A DNA stretch of 64,000 nt from an uncultured bacterium (GTDB lineage: Bacteria; Cyanobacteriota; Vampirovibrionia; Gastranaerophilales; Gastranaerophilaceae). The position numbers and the translations under genes are program-made. The notes beneath the pieces are model-generated. The model was not told the DNA's origin. It searched no databases and saw only the letters and a program-made list of their open reading frames with translations. Within the stretch, counting starts at the first letter, position 1. Each line of letters opens with the position of its first letter. Location of the stretch: NCBI GenBank assembly GCA_949294335.1, contig CASFGO010000028.1, forward strand, positions 1-64,000, given 5' to 3'. This document shows positions 36,053 to 45,044 of the stretch, in pieces.

Positions 36053-37015
36053 ATGAAATTAGGAGCATTCATAGTACCAACAGGAATAGGAGCTTCAATA
36101 GGGGGATTTGCAGGAGATGCAAGCTATTGGGCTAGAAAATTTGCTGAGATTAATCAACTTATTGTAAACCCAAATGTAGTCAATGCAGGATGTTTTTCCG
36201 GTATTACTGAGAACATGCTTTATGTTGAGGGTTATTCTCTTGATGAATTCTTTAGAGGAAAATTATATCTTAAAGAAGTTAAGAAGAACAAAGTTGGAGT
36301 AGTTTTTGATAAAGGAATATCTCAAGGAATTCTAAATGTTCATATAAATACTATAAATGCTGTTAAAACAATATATGGTATAGATGTTATTGACTGGGAT
36401 ATAACTGATGAAGAAGCAGGTGTAACTTTTGAAGTTGATTCATCAAAAATCTCAACAGGAGAAGTTAACAATATTCAAACAGTAGTAAATTCTGCCAAAA
36501 GACTAATTGCTAAAGGAGCTGAAGCAATAGCTATTGTGTGTAAATTTGATGAATCAGATTCTGATAACTATTCTAATGGAATCGGTGTTGATCCCGTAGG
36601 TGGAGTTGAAGCTATAATTTCTCACTATGTATCAAGAGAATTAAAAATTCCATGTGCTCATTCTCCAGCGTTTGAAGATATTGAAATAGAGCAAAGAATT
36701 GTCGATGCAAGATGTTCTGCAGAATATATTACTCCAACATATCTTCCTTGCATCTTAATAGGACTTTCTCAAGCTCCTCAATTAACAACAAATGAAGGAT
36801 ATTCTATTAATGATTTAGATTATTTAATCATGCCTTATGATGCACTTGGTTCTATCCCTGTAATGGAAGCAAATAAAAGAAATATTTCTATTTATGCCAT
36901 AAAAGAAAACAAAACAGTATTAAATATTACCCCTGATAAAATTAACTTAAAAATTAATGTTTTTGAAAATTATGAACAATTATTTAATCATTTAAAAATA
37001 TCTCAAAAGAACTAG
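36053..37015 (+). CDS. DUF3326 family protein
   Basis: 320 residues. The start VPTGIGASIGGFAGDASYWARKFAE and the following NPNVVNAGCFS ... MLYVEGYSLDEF match the DUF3326 family as I know it from cyanobacteria and plants, with the later GIGVDPVGGVEAIISHYVSR also conserved. Function is unknown; the glycine-rich loops suggest a nucleotide or cofactor site. No signal peptide. Its presence supports a cyanobacterial-phylum origin for this genome. It is followed by a small Lys-rich gene. Confidence 0.82.
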   Translation: MKLGAFIVPTGIGASIGGFAGDASYWARKFAEINQLIVNPNVVNAGCFSGITENMLYVEGYSLDEFFRGKLYLKEVKKNKVGVVFDKGISQGILNVHINTINAVKTIYGIDVIDWDITDEEAGVTFEVDSSKISTGEVNNIQTVVNSAKRLIAKGAEAIAIVCKFDESDSDNYSNGIGVDPVGGVEAIISHYVSRELKIPCAHSPAFEDIEIEQRIVDARCSAEYITPTYLPCILIGLSQAPQLTTNEGYSINDLDYLIMPYDALGSIPVMEANKRNISIYAIKENKTVLNITPDKINLKINVFENYEQLFNHLKISQKN

Positions 37016-37069
37016 CAAATTTTTTATTTACCATCTTTAAATATATATAAATATTATAAGGAGAAAATT

Positions 37070-37336
37070 ATGCCTAAAGTTCAAACACAAATTATGCCTA
37101 GAGCATTTGAAAAAATGAAACAAATACCTGCAAAAACTAAAAAACAAGTAAAAAAAATAGCCGTAGCATGCGGTGGTGGTGGGAATGATGGAGGAGGAAA
37201 TAAACCATCAAATATTCTTCCTAAAATTAATACTATAAAAAAGCCAATACCTACAGAATTAGTGAATAGAATAAATAAATTATATAACAATACAAAATCT
37301 TCATTTGATAACTTTTTGGAAAAAATCACAAAATAA
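37070..37336 (+). CDS. Small cationic protein with poly-Gly motif
   Basis: 88 residues, unknown. Strongly basic first half (KMKQIPAKTKKQVKKIAVA), then CGGGGNDGGGNKPSN and a basic helical end. No signal peptide. Good ribosome site AAGGAGAA. The leader contains ATCTTTAAATATATATA (37033-37049), which loosely resembles the box at the other small genes. The Gly loop after a Cys looks like a cleavage or linker site in a precursor peptide, but this is a guess. Confidence 0.65.
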   Translation: MPKVQTQIMPRAFEKMKQIPAKTKKQVKKIAVACGGGGNDGGGNKPSNILPKINTIKKPIPTELVNRINKLYNNTKSSFDNFLEKITK

Positions 37337-37339
37337 AAT

Positions 37340-37377
37340 AAAAAGGTTCAGTTAAATTAACTGAACCTTTTTATTTT
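37340..37377. terminator. Bidirectional terminator
   Basis: Long hairpin with GGTTCAGTTAA (37345-37355) pairing with TTAACTGAACC (37357-37367), flanked by A-rich and T-rich tracts. It serves both the small gene on the plus strand and fabF on the minus strand. Confidence 0.92.
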
Positions 37378-37392
37378 ATTTATATAAGTTTA

Positions 37393-38640
37393 TTACTTAC
37401 ATTCTTTAAAAATTAAAGTAGCATTGTGACCGCCAAAACCAAATGAATTTGTCAATGCTGCATGAATTTCAGCCTTTTGAGCTTTATGTGGAACATAATT
37501 CAAATTAGCAACTTCTTCATCTTGGTTGTCTAAGTTAATTGTAGGTGGAACAATACCTGTATTAATTGTTTCAATACAGGCAATACTTTCAACAGCACCT
37601 GTAGCACCTAACATATGACCATGCATACTCTTAGTAGATGAAACATACAAGTTTTTATTAGCATCTTTATCCCCAAATAATCTTTCAACTGCTTTTGATT
37701 CAGCGATATCACCCAAACCTGTACTTGTTCCGTGAGTATTTACATATTGGATATCAGCTGGAGTCATTCCTGCATCTTGAAGAGCAAATTCCATAGCTTT
37801 AGTTGCACCTTTACCTTCTGGACAAGGAGCAACCATATCATATGCATCAGCTGATTGACCATAACCAACTACTTCTGCATAAATATGAGCCCCACGTTTT
37901 TTAGCTGATTCATATTCTTCTAATACTAATACACCCGCACCTTCTGACATGATAAAGCCGTCTCTATCTTTGTCATAAGGTCTGCTAGCTTTTTGAGGTT
38001 CATCATTTCTTTTTGATAAAGTTTTTGCAGCTGTAAATGCACCAATACCGATATCACAAATAGTTGCTTCACAACCACCTGCTACTACTACATCAGCATC
38101 ACCATATTGGATTGCTCTAAATGCATCACCAATTGAATGAGTTCCTGTTGCACAAGCTGATAATACAACTTTATTTACCCCTTTAAAACCATATTTCATA
38201 GAAATTCTGCCTGATGCCATATCTGCAATCATCATTGGAATTGTAAATGGTGAACATTTTGTTGGCCCTCTATCTAAAATTGATTTATGGCTTTTTTCTA
38301 ATGTTCTAAAACCACCGGCAGCAGAACTTACTATTACACCTATTCTATATGGATCTATATCTGCACCTTCTAATTTAGCATCAGCAATCGCTTCATCTGC
38401 TGCGATTAAACCAAATTGAGTATATCTATCCATACGTTTTGCATCTTTTGGATTTATATATTCTTCAGGATCAAAATCTTTTACCTGACCAGAAATAAGT
38501 ACTGTATGACCTTCACTTAAGCCTTCCGTTAGACTTATTCCACTATTTCCTTCAACTAAGTTATCCCATAGAGTTTTAACACCTACACCAAAAGGTGTTA
38601 CTGCACCCATACCTGTTACTACAACTCTTCGTTTTGACAT
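37393..38640 (-). CDS. fabF: 3-oxoacyl-ACP synthase II
   Basis: 415 residues. Catalytic Cys in SACATGTHSIGDAFRAI, His in NTHGTSTGLGD and His in STKSMHGHMLGATGAVE form the Cys-His-His triad of condensing enzymes. FabF elongates acyl-ACP with malonyl-ACP. Last gene of the fab cluster, set apart from acpP by a strong stem-loop at 38667-38703. A later GVAPTINLD-like segment and the closing NSFGFGGHNATLIFK are typical. Confidence 0.96.
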   Translation of the reverse strand: MSKRRVVVTGMGAVTPFGVGVKTLWDNLVEGNSGISLTEGLSEGHTVLISGQVKDFDPEEYINPKDAKRMDRYTQFGLIAADEAIADAKLEGADIDPYRIGVIVSSAAGGFRTLEKSHKSILDRGPTKCSPFTIPMMIADMASGRISMKYGFKGVNKVVLSACATGTHSIGDAFRAIQYGDADVVVAGGCEATICDIGIGAFTAAKTLSKRNDEPQKASRPYDKDRDGFIMSEGAGVLVLEEYESAKKRGAHIYAEVVGYGQSADAYDMVAPCPEGKGATKAMEFALQDAGMTPADIQYVNTHGTSTGLGDIAESKAVERLFGDKDANKNLYVSSTKSMHGHMLGATGAVESIACIETINTGIVPPTINLDNQDEEVANLNYVPHKAQKAEIHAALTNSFGFGGHNATLIFKECK

Positions 38641-38666
38641 CTTTATAAACCTTTTCTTCTTATATT

Positions 38667-38703
38667 AATTACGAGAGGAATTAATAATAATCCTCTCGTA
38701 ATT
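38667..38703 (-). promoter_or_regulatory. Intercistronic stem-loop between acpP and fabF
   Basis: AATTACGAGAGGA (38667-38679) pairs perfectly over 13 bp with TCCTCTCGTAATT (38691-38703), loop 11 nt. No long U tract follows on the minus strand. It probably stabilises the acpP end of the message or works as a partial terminator, keeping ACP above FabF. Confidence 0.65.
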
Positions 38704-38719
38704 TAATCCTTTTTACTGA

Positions 38720-38950
38720 TTATGAATGTGCATCAATATAATCTACTGCGTCTTTTACTGTTTGAATTTTTTCTGCTTCTTCATCTGGGATTTCACAACC
38801 AAATTCTTCTTCAAAAGCCATTACTAATTCAACTGTATCTAAAGAGTCTGCTCCTAAGTCTGCTGTAAAGCTTGCTTCTGGAGTAACTAAATTTTCATCA
38901 ACGCTTAATTGATCGATTACAACTTTTTTTACTTTTTCAAATGTACTCAT
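38720..38950 (-). CDS. acpP: Acyl carrier protein
   Basis: 76 residues, the usual size. The 4'-phosphopantetheine attachment Ser lies in [20 protein letters not shown]. Acidic throughout, as expected for the shuttle of fatty-acid intermediates. Located between fabG and fabF, as in many bacteria. Confidence 0.97.
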   Translation of the reverse strand: MSTFEKVKKVVIDQLSVDENLVTPEASFTADLGADSLDTVELVMAFEEEFGCEIPDEEAEKIQTVKDAVDYIDAHS

Positions 38951-39046
38951 GTTTCTTTTTCCTCTTTTTCTTCTTAACGTAAATCACTATTCAAATTAAA
39001 TTATACTATTTAAAGATAATTTTGCAAAATGTTTTAAGATTTATTA

Positions 39047-39775
39047 CTAGATTATCAAACCACCATCAACTTCTAATACTTGGCCGGTTACATAATCACT
39101 ATCTACTGCTAAAAACTTAACTGCTTTTGCAATATCTTCTACTTCACCTAATCGCTTAAGTGGAATAAAGTCTAAGAATTTAGATGTATCTAAATCTTTT
39201 GTCATATCTGTATTAATAAACCCAGGTGCTACTGCATTAACTCTGATTCCTCTTGAACCTAATTCTTTTGCTAATGTCTTTGTTAAACCAATTAAACCAG
39301 CTTTTGCGGCTGAATAATTTGCTTGACCGGCATTACCTGAAACTCCTACAACACTTGACATGTTTACAATTGCACCACTTCTTTGTTTCATCATTACCTT
39401 TACTACCGGTTGTGAAACATAAAATGCACTTGATAAATTTGTATTAATTACAGCATCCCAATTTTCATCTGACATACGCATAAATAAACCGTCTCTTGTA
39501 ATTCCGGCATTGTTTACTAATACATCTATTCTTCCGTATTTTTCTACTATTTCTGCAATGTTTGCATTCACTTGTTCTTTATCTGAAACATCAAACTTAT
39601 AAGCAGCTGAATCAACACCTAATGCTTTGATTTCTTCTACTGTTTTGTTTGCAGCATCAACATTTCCTGCGTAATTAATTACTACATCATAACCGGCACG
39701 AGCTAATTCTAAAGCACAAGCTTTTCCTATACCTCTTGATCCACCTGTTACTAATGCTACTTTTTTATCTGTCAT
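39047..39775 (-). CDS. fabG: 3-oxoacyl-ACP reductase
   Basis: 242 residues, short-chain dehydrogenase. NADPH site VTGGSRGIGKACALELARAG, structural NNAGITRDGLFMRM, catalytic Ser near VNMSSVVGVSG and the YSAAKAG pair of Tyr and Lys. Closing VDGGLII is typical of FabG. It reduces 3-oxoacyl-ACP. 37 nt after the fabD stop. Confidence 0.96.
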   Translation of the reverse strand: MTDKKVALVTGGSRGIGKACALELARAGYDVVINYAGNVDAANKTVEEIKALGVDSAAYKFDVSDKEQVNANIAEIVEKYGRIDVLVNNAGITRDGLFMRMSDENWDAVINTNLSSAFYVSQPVVKVMMKQRSGAIVNMSSVVGVSGNAGQANYSAAKAGLIGLTKTLAKELGSRGIRVNAVAPGFINTDMTKDLDTSKFLDFIPLKRLGEVEDIAKAVKFLAVDSDYVTGQVLEVDGGLII

Positions 39776-39812
39776 AATTTTTCCCTTTATATAATAAAAT
39801 ACTAGTCTTTTA

Positions 39813-40760
39813 TTATGCTAAACATAATTCTGATTTTAATGCTTCAATAGTTAATTCTAATGATTCTTTATCAAATACATTATATGTTTTAACTTCTGCA
39901 TTAATCTTTTTATTTAATCCTGCTAATACTTTGCCAGGTCCAATTTCAATAAATGTATCAACACCATCAGATATCATTTTTTCTATTGTTTGAGTCCAAT
40001 GAACTGATGAATATATTTGTTTTGGCATTTTTAATTTGAATTCAGTAGCTAATGTTGTTGCCTCTGCATCAACATTTGTTATTACTGGTAATTTTGAATC
40101 AGATAAATTAAATTCTGATACAAAACCTTCAAATTCTTTTCCTGCATTTTCCATGAACTTAGAATGGAATGCTCCTGACACAGCTAGAGGTACAACTTTT
40201 CTTACTCCAGCTTCTTTTAATAACTCAGATGCCTTAGCAACTGCATCACTATCACCTGTTATAACAACTTGTACAGGTGAATTATAGTTAGCAACATCTA
40301 CATAACCAACTGAAGATGCTTCTTGTAATGCTTTTTCAACAGAACCTTCCGGAGCATTTAAAACTGCTGCCATTGAACCACCTTTTGTTTCTGACATTAA
40401 ATCTGCTCTCTTTTGAATCAATTTTAATGCATCATCTAATGACATAACGCCTGCTGCATACATTGCACAGTATTCTCCTAAACTGTGACCTGCTGTATAA
40501 CTTGGAATTACATCTAATTCTGATTTTAATGCTTCTAATGCCGCAATTGACATTGTAACTATTGAAGGTTGAGTATTAACTGTTTGTTTTAAATCCTCAT
40601 CTGGACCTTCGAAACACATTTTTGTAATACTTTTTCCTAAAACTTTGTCTGCTGTATCAAAAACATTTTTTGCAGACTCATAATTATCATACAAATCTTT
40701 TCCCATGCCCACTGATTGTGAACCTTGTCCAGGAAATAAGAAAGCAATTTTCTTTGTCAT
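39813..40760 (-). CDS. fabD: Malonyl-CoA:ACP transacylase
   Basis: 315 residues. LFPGQGSQSVGMGKDLYD opens the fold; the nucleophile Ser is in TAGHSLGEYCAMYAAG and the His in VSGAFHSKFM. It loads malonyl groups onto ACP. Ribosome site AAGGAGAA precedes the ATG. Sits 85 nt after fabH. Confidence 0.96.
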   Translation of the reverse strand: MTKKIAFLFPGQGSQSVGMGKDLYDNYESAKNVFDTADKVLGKSITKMCFEGPDEDLKQTVNTQPSIVTMSIAALEALKSELDVIPSYTAGHSLGEYCAMYAAGVMSLDDALKLIQKRADLMSETKGGSMAAVLNAPEGSVEKALQEASSVGYVDVANYNSPVQVVITGDSDAVAKASELLKEAGVRKVVPLAVSGAFHSKFMENAGKEFEGFVSEFNLSDSKLPVITNVDAEATTLATEFKLKMPKQIYSSVHWTQTIEKMISDGVDTFIEIGPGKVLAGLNKKINAEVKTYNVFDKESLELTIEALKSELCLA

Positions 40761-40845
40761 ATATTCTCCTTAAATTTAACCACTAATTGATTATAAACTT
40801 ATAAAAATTATAATTATTCGATACTAAATGGAATATTTACCCCAC

Positions 40846-41856
40846 CTAGCAAATACCTTCTCTCAATCTTACGATAGCACCACCCCATGTCATGCCGGCA
40901 CCAAAACCACATAATACAGCAGTTGAGCCTAATTTAACATTTCCTTTTTCTACTCCTTCCGCTAAAGCTATTGGAATAGATGCTGCAGATGTGTTTCCAT
41001 AATATTTGATATTAGTAACAACTTTTTCATCAGTATATCCAAGACGTTCTTGAACTGCTTGGATAATTCTTAAGTTTGCTTGGTGAGGTATTAAATAATC
41101 AATTTCTTCAGCTTTCATTCCTGCATTTGAAACTAATTCTTCTACATATTGTGGTAAAACTTTTGCTACAAATGTATAAACCCCACGTCCATTCATTCTA
41201 ATACCAGTTTGTTTTGGTTCATACTGTTCTACCAATGGACAATTTTTACCATCGAATGCTAATTCTATTAAATGTCCATAGTTACCATCAGCTTTTATAT
41301 CTATTGCTATTACATCATCAATACCATCTTCAGCTTGAGTAACAACCATAGCACCAGCACCATCACCAAACAAAATAGATGTTCCTCTATCTGTCCAATC
41401 TACTAATCTTGAGTTGTTATCTGTCGCAACAATCAAAATATTTTTGTACATGCCTGATGCAATATAAGCTTTTGCAATACTTAAACCATATATTAAACCT
41501 GAACATGCTGCTGTTATATCAAATGCAGGAACTGGCTTTTGAATACCTAATCTTTCATGAATGTGGCAAGCAATAGCAGGGTATAAATCTGGAGGTGCTG
41601 AAGATGCTGCTAAAATTAAATCTATATCTTCTGGATCAATGCCGGCTTTTTCTATTGCATTTTTTGAAGCTGCAAATCCTAAATCAATAGCATTTTCTTC
41701 TCCTGATACAACTCGTCGTTCCTTTATACCAGTTCTTGAATATATCCACTCATCTGATGTTTCATACAATTGAGTTAAATCATCATTAGTAATAACTGTA
41801 TCTGGTATAGAATAGCCTACTCCTGCTATTCTTAAAGGAATCAACTTGTTTGTCAT
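40846..41856 (-). CDS. fabH: 3-oxoacyl-ACP synthase III
   Basis: 336 residues. Catalytic Cys in DITAACSGLIYGLSIA, His in LIPHQANLRIIQA and Asn in YYGNTSAASIPIAL. FabH starts fatty-acid chains from acyl-CoA and malonyl-ACP. GAGG before the ATG overlaps the end of plsX, 8 nt upstream. Confidence 0.96.
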   Translation of the reverse strand: MTNKLIPLRIAGVGYSIPDTVITNDDLTQLYETSDEWIYSRTGIKERRVVSGEENAIDLGFAASKNAIEKAGIDPEDIDLILAASSAPPDLYPAIACHIHERLGIQKPVPAFDITAACSGLIYGLSIAKAYIASGMYKNILIVATDNNSRLVDWTDRGTSILFGDGAGAMVVTQAEDGIDDVIAIDIKADGNYGHLIELAFDGKNCPLVEQYEPKQTGIRMNGRGVYTFVAKVLPQYVEELVSNAGMKAEEIDYLIPHQANLRIIQAVQERLGYTDEKVVTNIKYYGNTSAASIPIALAEGVEKGNVKLGSTAVLCGFGAGMTWGGAIVRLREGIC

Positions 41857-41864
41857 TTTAACCT

Positions 41865-42920
41865 CTAGCCCTCAATAAATTCTGAAATTTTCTTATTAAC
41901 GCCTGTTTCAACTGCATCTTTTGCTACTCTTACGGCGTTTTTAATTGCGTAAGCCTTACTTCTTCCGTGAGATATTACTGTTATACCTTTTACACCAAGA
42001 AGAAGCGCTCCCCCAAATTCTTCATAGTTAATTTTTTCATATATACGTTTCATAAATGGTTTTGCTAACATACCAATTATTGCACCTACAAAATCTGATT
42101 TGAATTCAGCCTTTATCATTCTGAACAACATTGAAGATGTTCCTTCTGTTATTTTTAATGCAACATTACCTACAAAACCATCACAAACTACTACGTCACA
42201 TACATTTAAGAATATTTCTCTTCCTTCAATATTCCCAACAAAGTTCATGTTATCTTGATCTTGTTCTAATAACTTGTATGTATTTTGCGCAAGCTCATTA
42301 CCTTTACCCGCTTCTTCACCAATATTTAAAACACCTACTCTTGGATTTTCTACTCCTAAAACATTCTTAGAGAATGTCATACCCATAATCGCAAATTGTT
42401 TTAACATTTGAGAAGTACAACTACTATTTGCTCCAGCATCAATTACTACAATAGGTTTCTTCATTGTTGGAAGTGTTACTGCAATAGCAGGTCTTTCGAT
42501 TCCAGGGATTCTACCTAAACCAAACAAACTTGATGCCATTGCAGCACCTGTTGAACCTGCAGCAACTACAGCATCTGAACTACCTTTTGCAACTGCATCT
42601 ACTGCTAATACTATAGAAGATTTTTTCTTTTTTCGAATAGCTTGTCCTGGTGCTTCACCCATTTCAATAATTTCTGATGCATGAGTTATTTTGATATCTA
42701 GCTTTTTAGTATCAATTTTTATTCGGCGCTTTCTACCACCTCTGCCACAATCTGAATATATGCCTTCTTGTTCTATTTGGTCTAAAACTTGTTCGATTTG
42801 GTCTTGTTTTCCAACTAATTCTAAACCTACACCATATTCAGAAGCAGCCCAAACTGCACCTGCAACGATTTCAAAAGGTGCGTGATCACCACCCATTGCA
42901 TCTATAGCTATTCTTGTCAT
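41865..42920 (-). CDS. plsX: Phosphate acyltransferase PlsX
   Basis: 351 residues. Start IAIDAMGGDHAPFEIVAGAV, then VDAVAKGSSDAVVAAGSTGA, FGLGRIPGIERPAIAV and the closing LLGVKGITVISHGRS are PlsX blocks. It makes acyl-phosphate from acyl-ACP for phospholipid synthesis. Between residues about 50 and 72 there is a basic insert (GIYSDCGRGGRKRRIKIDTK) that I do not expect in typical PlsX. It follows rpmF by 8 nt. Confidence 0.94.
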   Translation of the reverse strand: MTRIAIDAMGGDHAPFEIVAGAVWAASEYGVGLELVGKQDQIEQVLDQIEQEGIYSDCGRGGRKRRIKIDTKKLDIKITHASEIIEMGEAPGQAIRKKKKSSIVLAVDAVAKGSSDAVVAAGSTGAAMASSLFGLGRIPGIERPAIAVTLPTMKKPIVVIDAGANSSCTSQMLKQFAIMGMTFSKNVLGVENPRVGVLNIGEEAGKGNELAQNTYKLLEQDQDNMNFVGNIEGREIFLNVCDVVVCDGFVGNVALKITEGTSSMLFRMIKAEFKSDFVGAIIGMLAKPFMKRIYEKINYEEFGGALLLGVKGITVISHGRSKAYAIKNAVRVAKDAVETGVNKKISEFIEG

Positions 42921-42928
42921 CTTACCCT

Positions 42929-43267
42929 CTATTCTTCAACAGATTTGTCTTCTTTTTCTTCTTCCTTAACTTCTTCTGAAGTTTCTTCTACTGCTTCTTC
43001 TTTTACTTCTTCAACTTTTGCCTCTGCTTTTTTAGTTGATTTTTTTGTTGCTTTTTTTGCAGTTTTCTTTTCTTCTTTTACTTCTACTTTTTTATCTTTT
43101 AAACTTACAGGTTCACCTTTATAATGTCCGCAAGCTGTACATACTGTGTGAGTTAAAACTGGTTCTCCACAATTTGAACAAATTGTTGTTTCAGGTTTTG
43201 TAGCCTTCCAGTTTGCTCTTCTTTTGCCTTGTGCGCTATGTCCTGTTCTTTTCTTTGGTACTGCCAT
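42929..43267 (-). CDS. rpmF: Ribosomal protein L32 with long charged tail
   Basis: 112 residues. Residues 1-56 are a normal bacterial L32: MAVPKKRTGHSAQGKRRANW, then a zinc ribbon CSNCGEPVLTHTVCTACG. Residues 57-112 form a Lys/Glu/Ala-rich low-complexity tail about as long as the protein itself. The gene sits between the DUF177 gene and plsX, the standard yceD-rpmF-plsX order. The tail is in frame with no interruption. Confidence 0.93.
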   Translation of the reverse strand: MAVPKKRTGHSAQGKRRANWKATKPETTICSNCGEPVLTHTVCTACGHYKGEPVSLKDKKVEVKEEKKTAKKATKKSTKKAEAKVEEVKEEAVEETSEEVKEEEKEDKSVEE

Positions 43268-43302
43268 TTTTCTTATACCTTTCTATATATTTATTACTTC
43301 GA

Positions 43303-43785
43303 CTATTTTTCTATTTTTATTGTTTTAAATATTTCCATTCTTTCATCAGGAACTTTAAAGGAGTCATCTTTTTGAAAATAATCCTCCTTACAATTTATAC
43401 CACAAACTTTTTTATTTGGTAACTCTAATATTACAGATTGATACAATAAGTCATAAATATCTATCTCATCTGAGCCATATAAATCGATAACAAACTGTCC
43501 ATCTTTTATTTCTACTTCCTGCTTATCATCGTCATAGACTGAATTTTTAGCATACATCTCATCAATATTAAAATCAAATTCGTAATCATATTCTTTTAAA
43601 CATAAATCACAAGTTAACTTAATATTTCCTGAAATTTCACCTTTTACAATTACAAATTCGCCTAATGGTGTTATATCTATAGATGCATTTACATCTGCTT
43701 TTAATTCATCTATATACTCATTTATATCAAGATGAAGTGTTTTTTCATTAGAATTTTCTATCTCTGATATTTTTACCTTATCCAT
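43303..43785 (-). CDS. DUF177 / YceD family protein
   Basis: About 160 residues. The paired-Cys motif LTCDLCLKEYDYEFD and a C-terminal CGINCKED that I read as the second metal-binding pair match DUF177, whose members (YceD) precede rpmF and are linked to 23S rRNA accumulation. The ATG at 43785 has AGGA at good spacing; one at 43794 also fits and would overlap the previous gene further. Conserved synteny supports the assignment. Confidence 0.85.
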   Translation of the reverse strand: MDKVKISEIENSNEKTLHLDINEYIDELKADVNASIDITPLGEFVIVKGEISGNIKLTCDLCLKEYDYEFDFNIDEMYAKNSVYDDDKQEVEIKDGQFVIDLYGSDEIDIYDLLYQSVILELPNKKVCGINCKEDYFQKDDSFKVPDERMEIFKTIKIEK

Positions 43786-44023
43786 ATACTTCATCCTGTA
43801 ATACTAAACTTGCAATTTGAGTTGAAACAAAACAAATCTTTTTAACAGGTCCATTTGCCTCTTTTTCTACCAATACTGGAGATGGACTCTTCATTAATTG
43901 TTTAAACTCTTGATAAACAGCTTGAGGATTATCAAAATATAACACAACTGGTGTTGCTGCGCCTTTTAAAAATAATACTAATGCTGTTCTGGTCTTTGGT
44001 TGTGGTATATATTGTTGAGACAT
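43778..44023 (-). CDS. Small protein heading the fab operon, unknown
   Basis: 81 residues, not recognised. Starts MSQQYIPQPKTRTALVLFLK; a short beta-alpha pattern with VVLYFDNPQAVYQEFKQLM suggests a compact two-layer fold. No signal peptide. It overlaps the start of the DUF177 gene, has a strong ribosome site (AAGGAGAA) and leads the fab cluster after the tpiA terminator, so it is probably expressed with ribosomal and lipid genes. Confidence 0.7.
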   Translation of the reverse strand: MSQQYIPQPKTRTALVLFLKGAATPVVLYFDNPQAVYQEFKQLMKSPSPVLVEKEANGPVKKICFVSTQIASLVLQDEVYG

Positions 44024-44072
44024 TTTATTCTCCTTGTTCTAAATTTATATTATATATAATAACATAACCTAA

Positions 44073-44107
44073 AAATTTGGAAGATTGAATTTCAATCTTC
44101 CAAATTT
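44073..44107 (-). terminator. tpiA terminator
   Basis: Near-perfect palindrome, AAATTTGGAAGATTGAA with TTCAATCTTCCAAATTT, followed on the minus strand by T5. It separates tpiA from the fab operon. Confidence 0.9.
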
Positions 44108-44128
44108 ATTATCTTTTAATTATTAAAA

Positions 44129-44917
44129 CTATACAGCAACCTTCATTGAGTTTGTAATGATTTCATTGAAACTGTCAGCTTTTAAGCTTGCGCCACCAAT
44201 TAAACCACCGTCAATATCAGATTGAGATAATTGTTCTTCAATTGTTGAAGGTTTTACTGAGCCACCGTATAAAATTCTGATTGCATTTCCTGCTTCTTCT
44301 GAAGAAACTTCTTTTACAACTCTTCTAATCATTGCAATTACTCTGTTTGCTTCAACTGAATCACAAGTTTTACCGGTTCCGATTGCCCAAATTGGTTCGT
44401 ATGCGATAACTGATTTTGCAATTTCTTCGTTTGTTAAACCTTTTAATGCTGCTCTGATTTGAGATGCGATGTGTTCATCTGTTACACCTGCTTCTCTTTG
44501 TTCTAATGTTTCACCACAGCAAATGATAGGTAACAATCCACCTGCTAAAATAGCTTTTGCTTTTTTATTAATCATTTCATCTGTTTCTGAGAAATATTGT
44601 CTTCTTTCAGAGTGACCAATAATTACATAATCACAACCTGCATCTTTTAACATTTCTACTGAAATTTCACCAGTATAAGCACCTGATGATTCCCAATGAC
44701 AGTTTTGACCTGCAATTTTAATTTTATCACTTCCCCAAGATGCTTTTGCTGCTGATACAACACCGATTGTTGTAAAGGTTGGAGCAACTACTATCTCAGG
44801 TAATTGAGATTCACTTAAACCTGAAACAAGAGATTTGATTCCTTCGAATAATTCTCTTCCTTCATCTTGTAATAAATTCATTTTCCAGTTTCCTGCAATG
44901 ATTGGTTTTCTTGACAT
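44129..44917 (-). CDS. tpiA: Triosephosphate isomerase
   Basis: About 262 residues. Catalytic Lys in IIAGNWKMNLLQDEGREL, His in VIIGHSERRQYFSE, Glu in VIAYEPIWAIGTGKTC and the phosphate loop ILYGGSVKP. It interconverts dihydroxyacetone phosphate and glyceraldehyde 3-phosphate. ATG 44917 follows AAGGAGATA; the longer frame from 44950 has no support. Confidence 0.97.
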   Translation of the reverse strand: MSRKPIIAGNWKMNLLQDEGRELFEGIKSLVSGLSESQLPEIVVAPTFTTIGVVSAAKASWGSDKIKIAGQNCHWESSGAYTGEISVEMLKDAGCDYVIIGHSERRQYFSETDEMINKKAKAILAGGLLPIICCGETLEQREAGVTDEHIASQIRAALKGLTNEEIAKSVIAYEPIWAIGTGKTCDSVEANRVIAMIRRVVKEVSSEEAGNAIRILYGGSVKPSTIEEQLSQSDIDGGLIGGASLKADSFNEIITNSMKVAV

Positions 44918-44992
44918 ATTTATCTCCTTAAATTTGTAAACCACATTCAAAGTTTAAAATAAAAGAAAATCACAATCAAGAGGTAAAAAAAA

Positions 44993-45018
44993 GAAACAGA
45001 AAATTAAATTTCTGTTTC
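44993..45018 (-). terminator. Terminator of the fibre-like gene
   Basis: GAAACAGAAA-TTTAAT-TTTCTGTTTC followed by a T-rich tract on the minus strand, 27 nt after the stop at 45045. Confidence 0.85.
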
Positions 45019-45044
45019 CTTTTTATATTAATTAATTATATATT

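Noticed and set aside
42882-43124. Serine-rich open frame on the plus strand opposite rpmF
   Set aside because: It is antisense to the repetitive Lys/Glu codons of the L32 tail (GAA/AAA read as TTC/TTT and TCT), which keeps the other strand open by composition.
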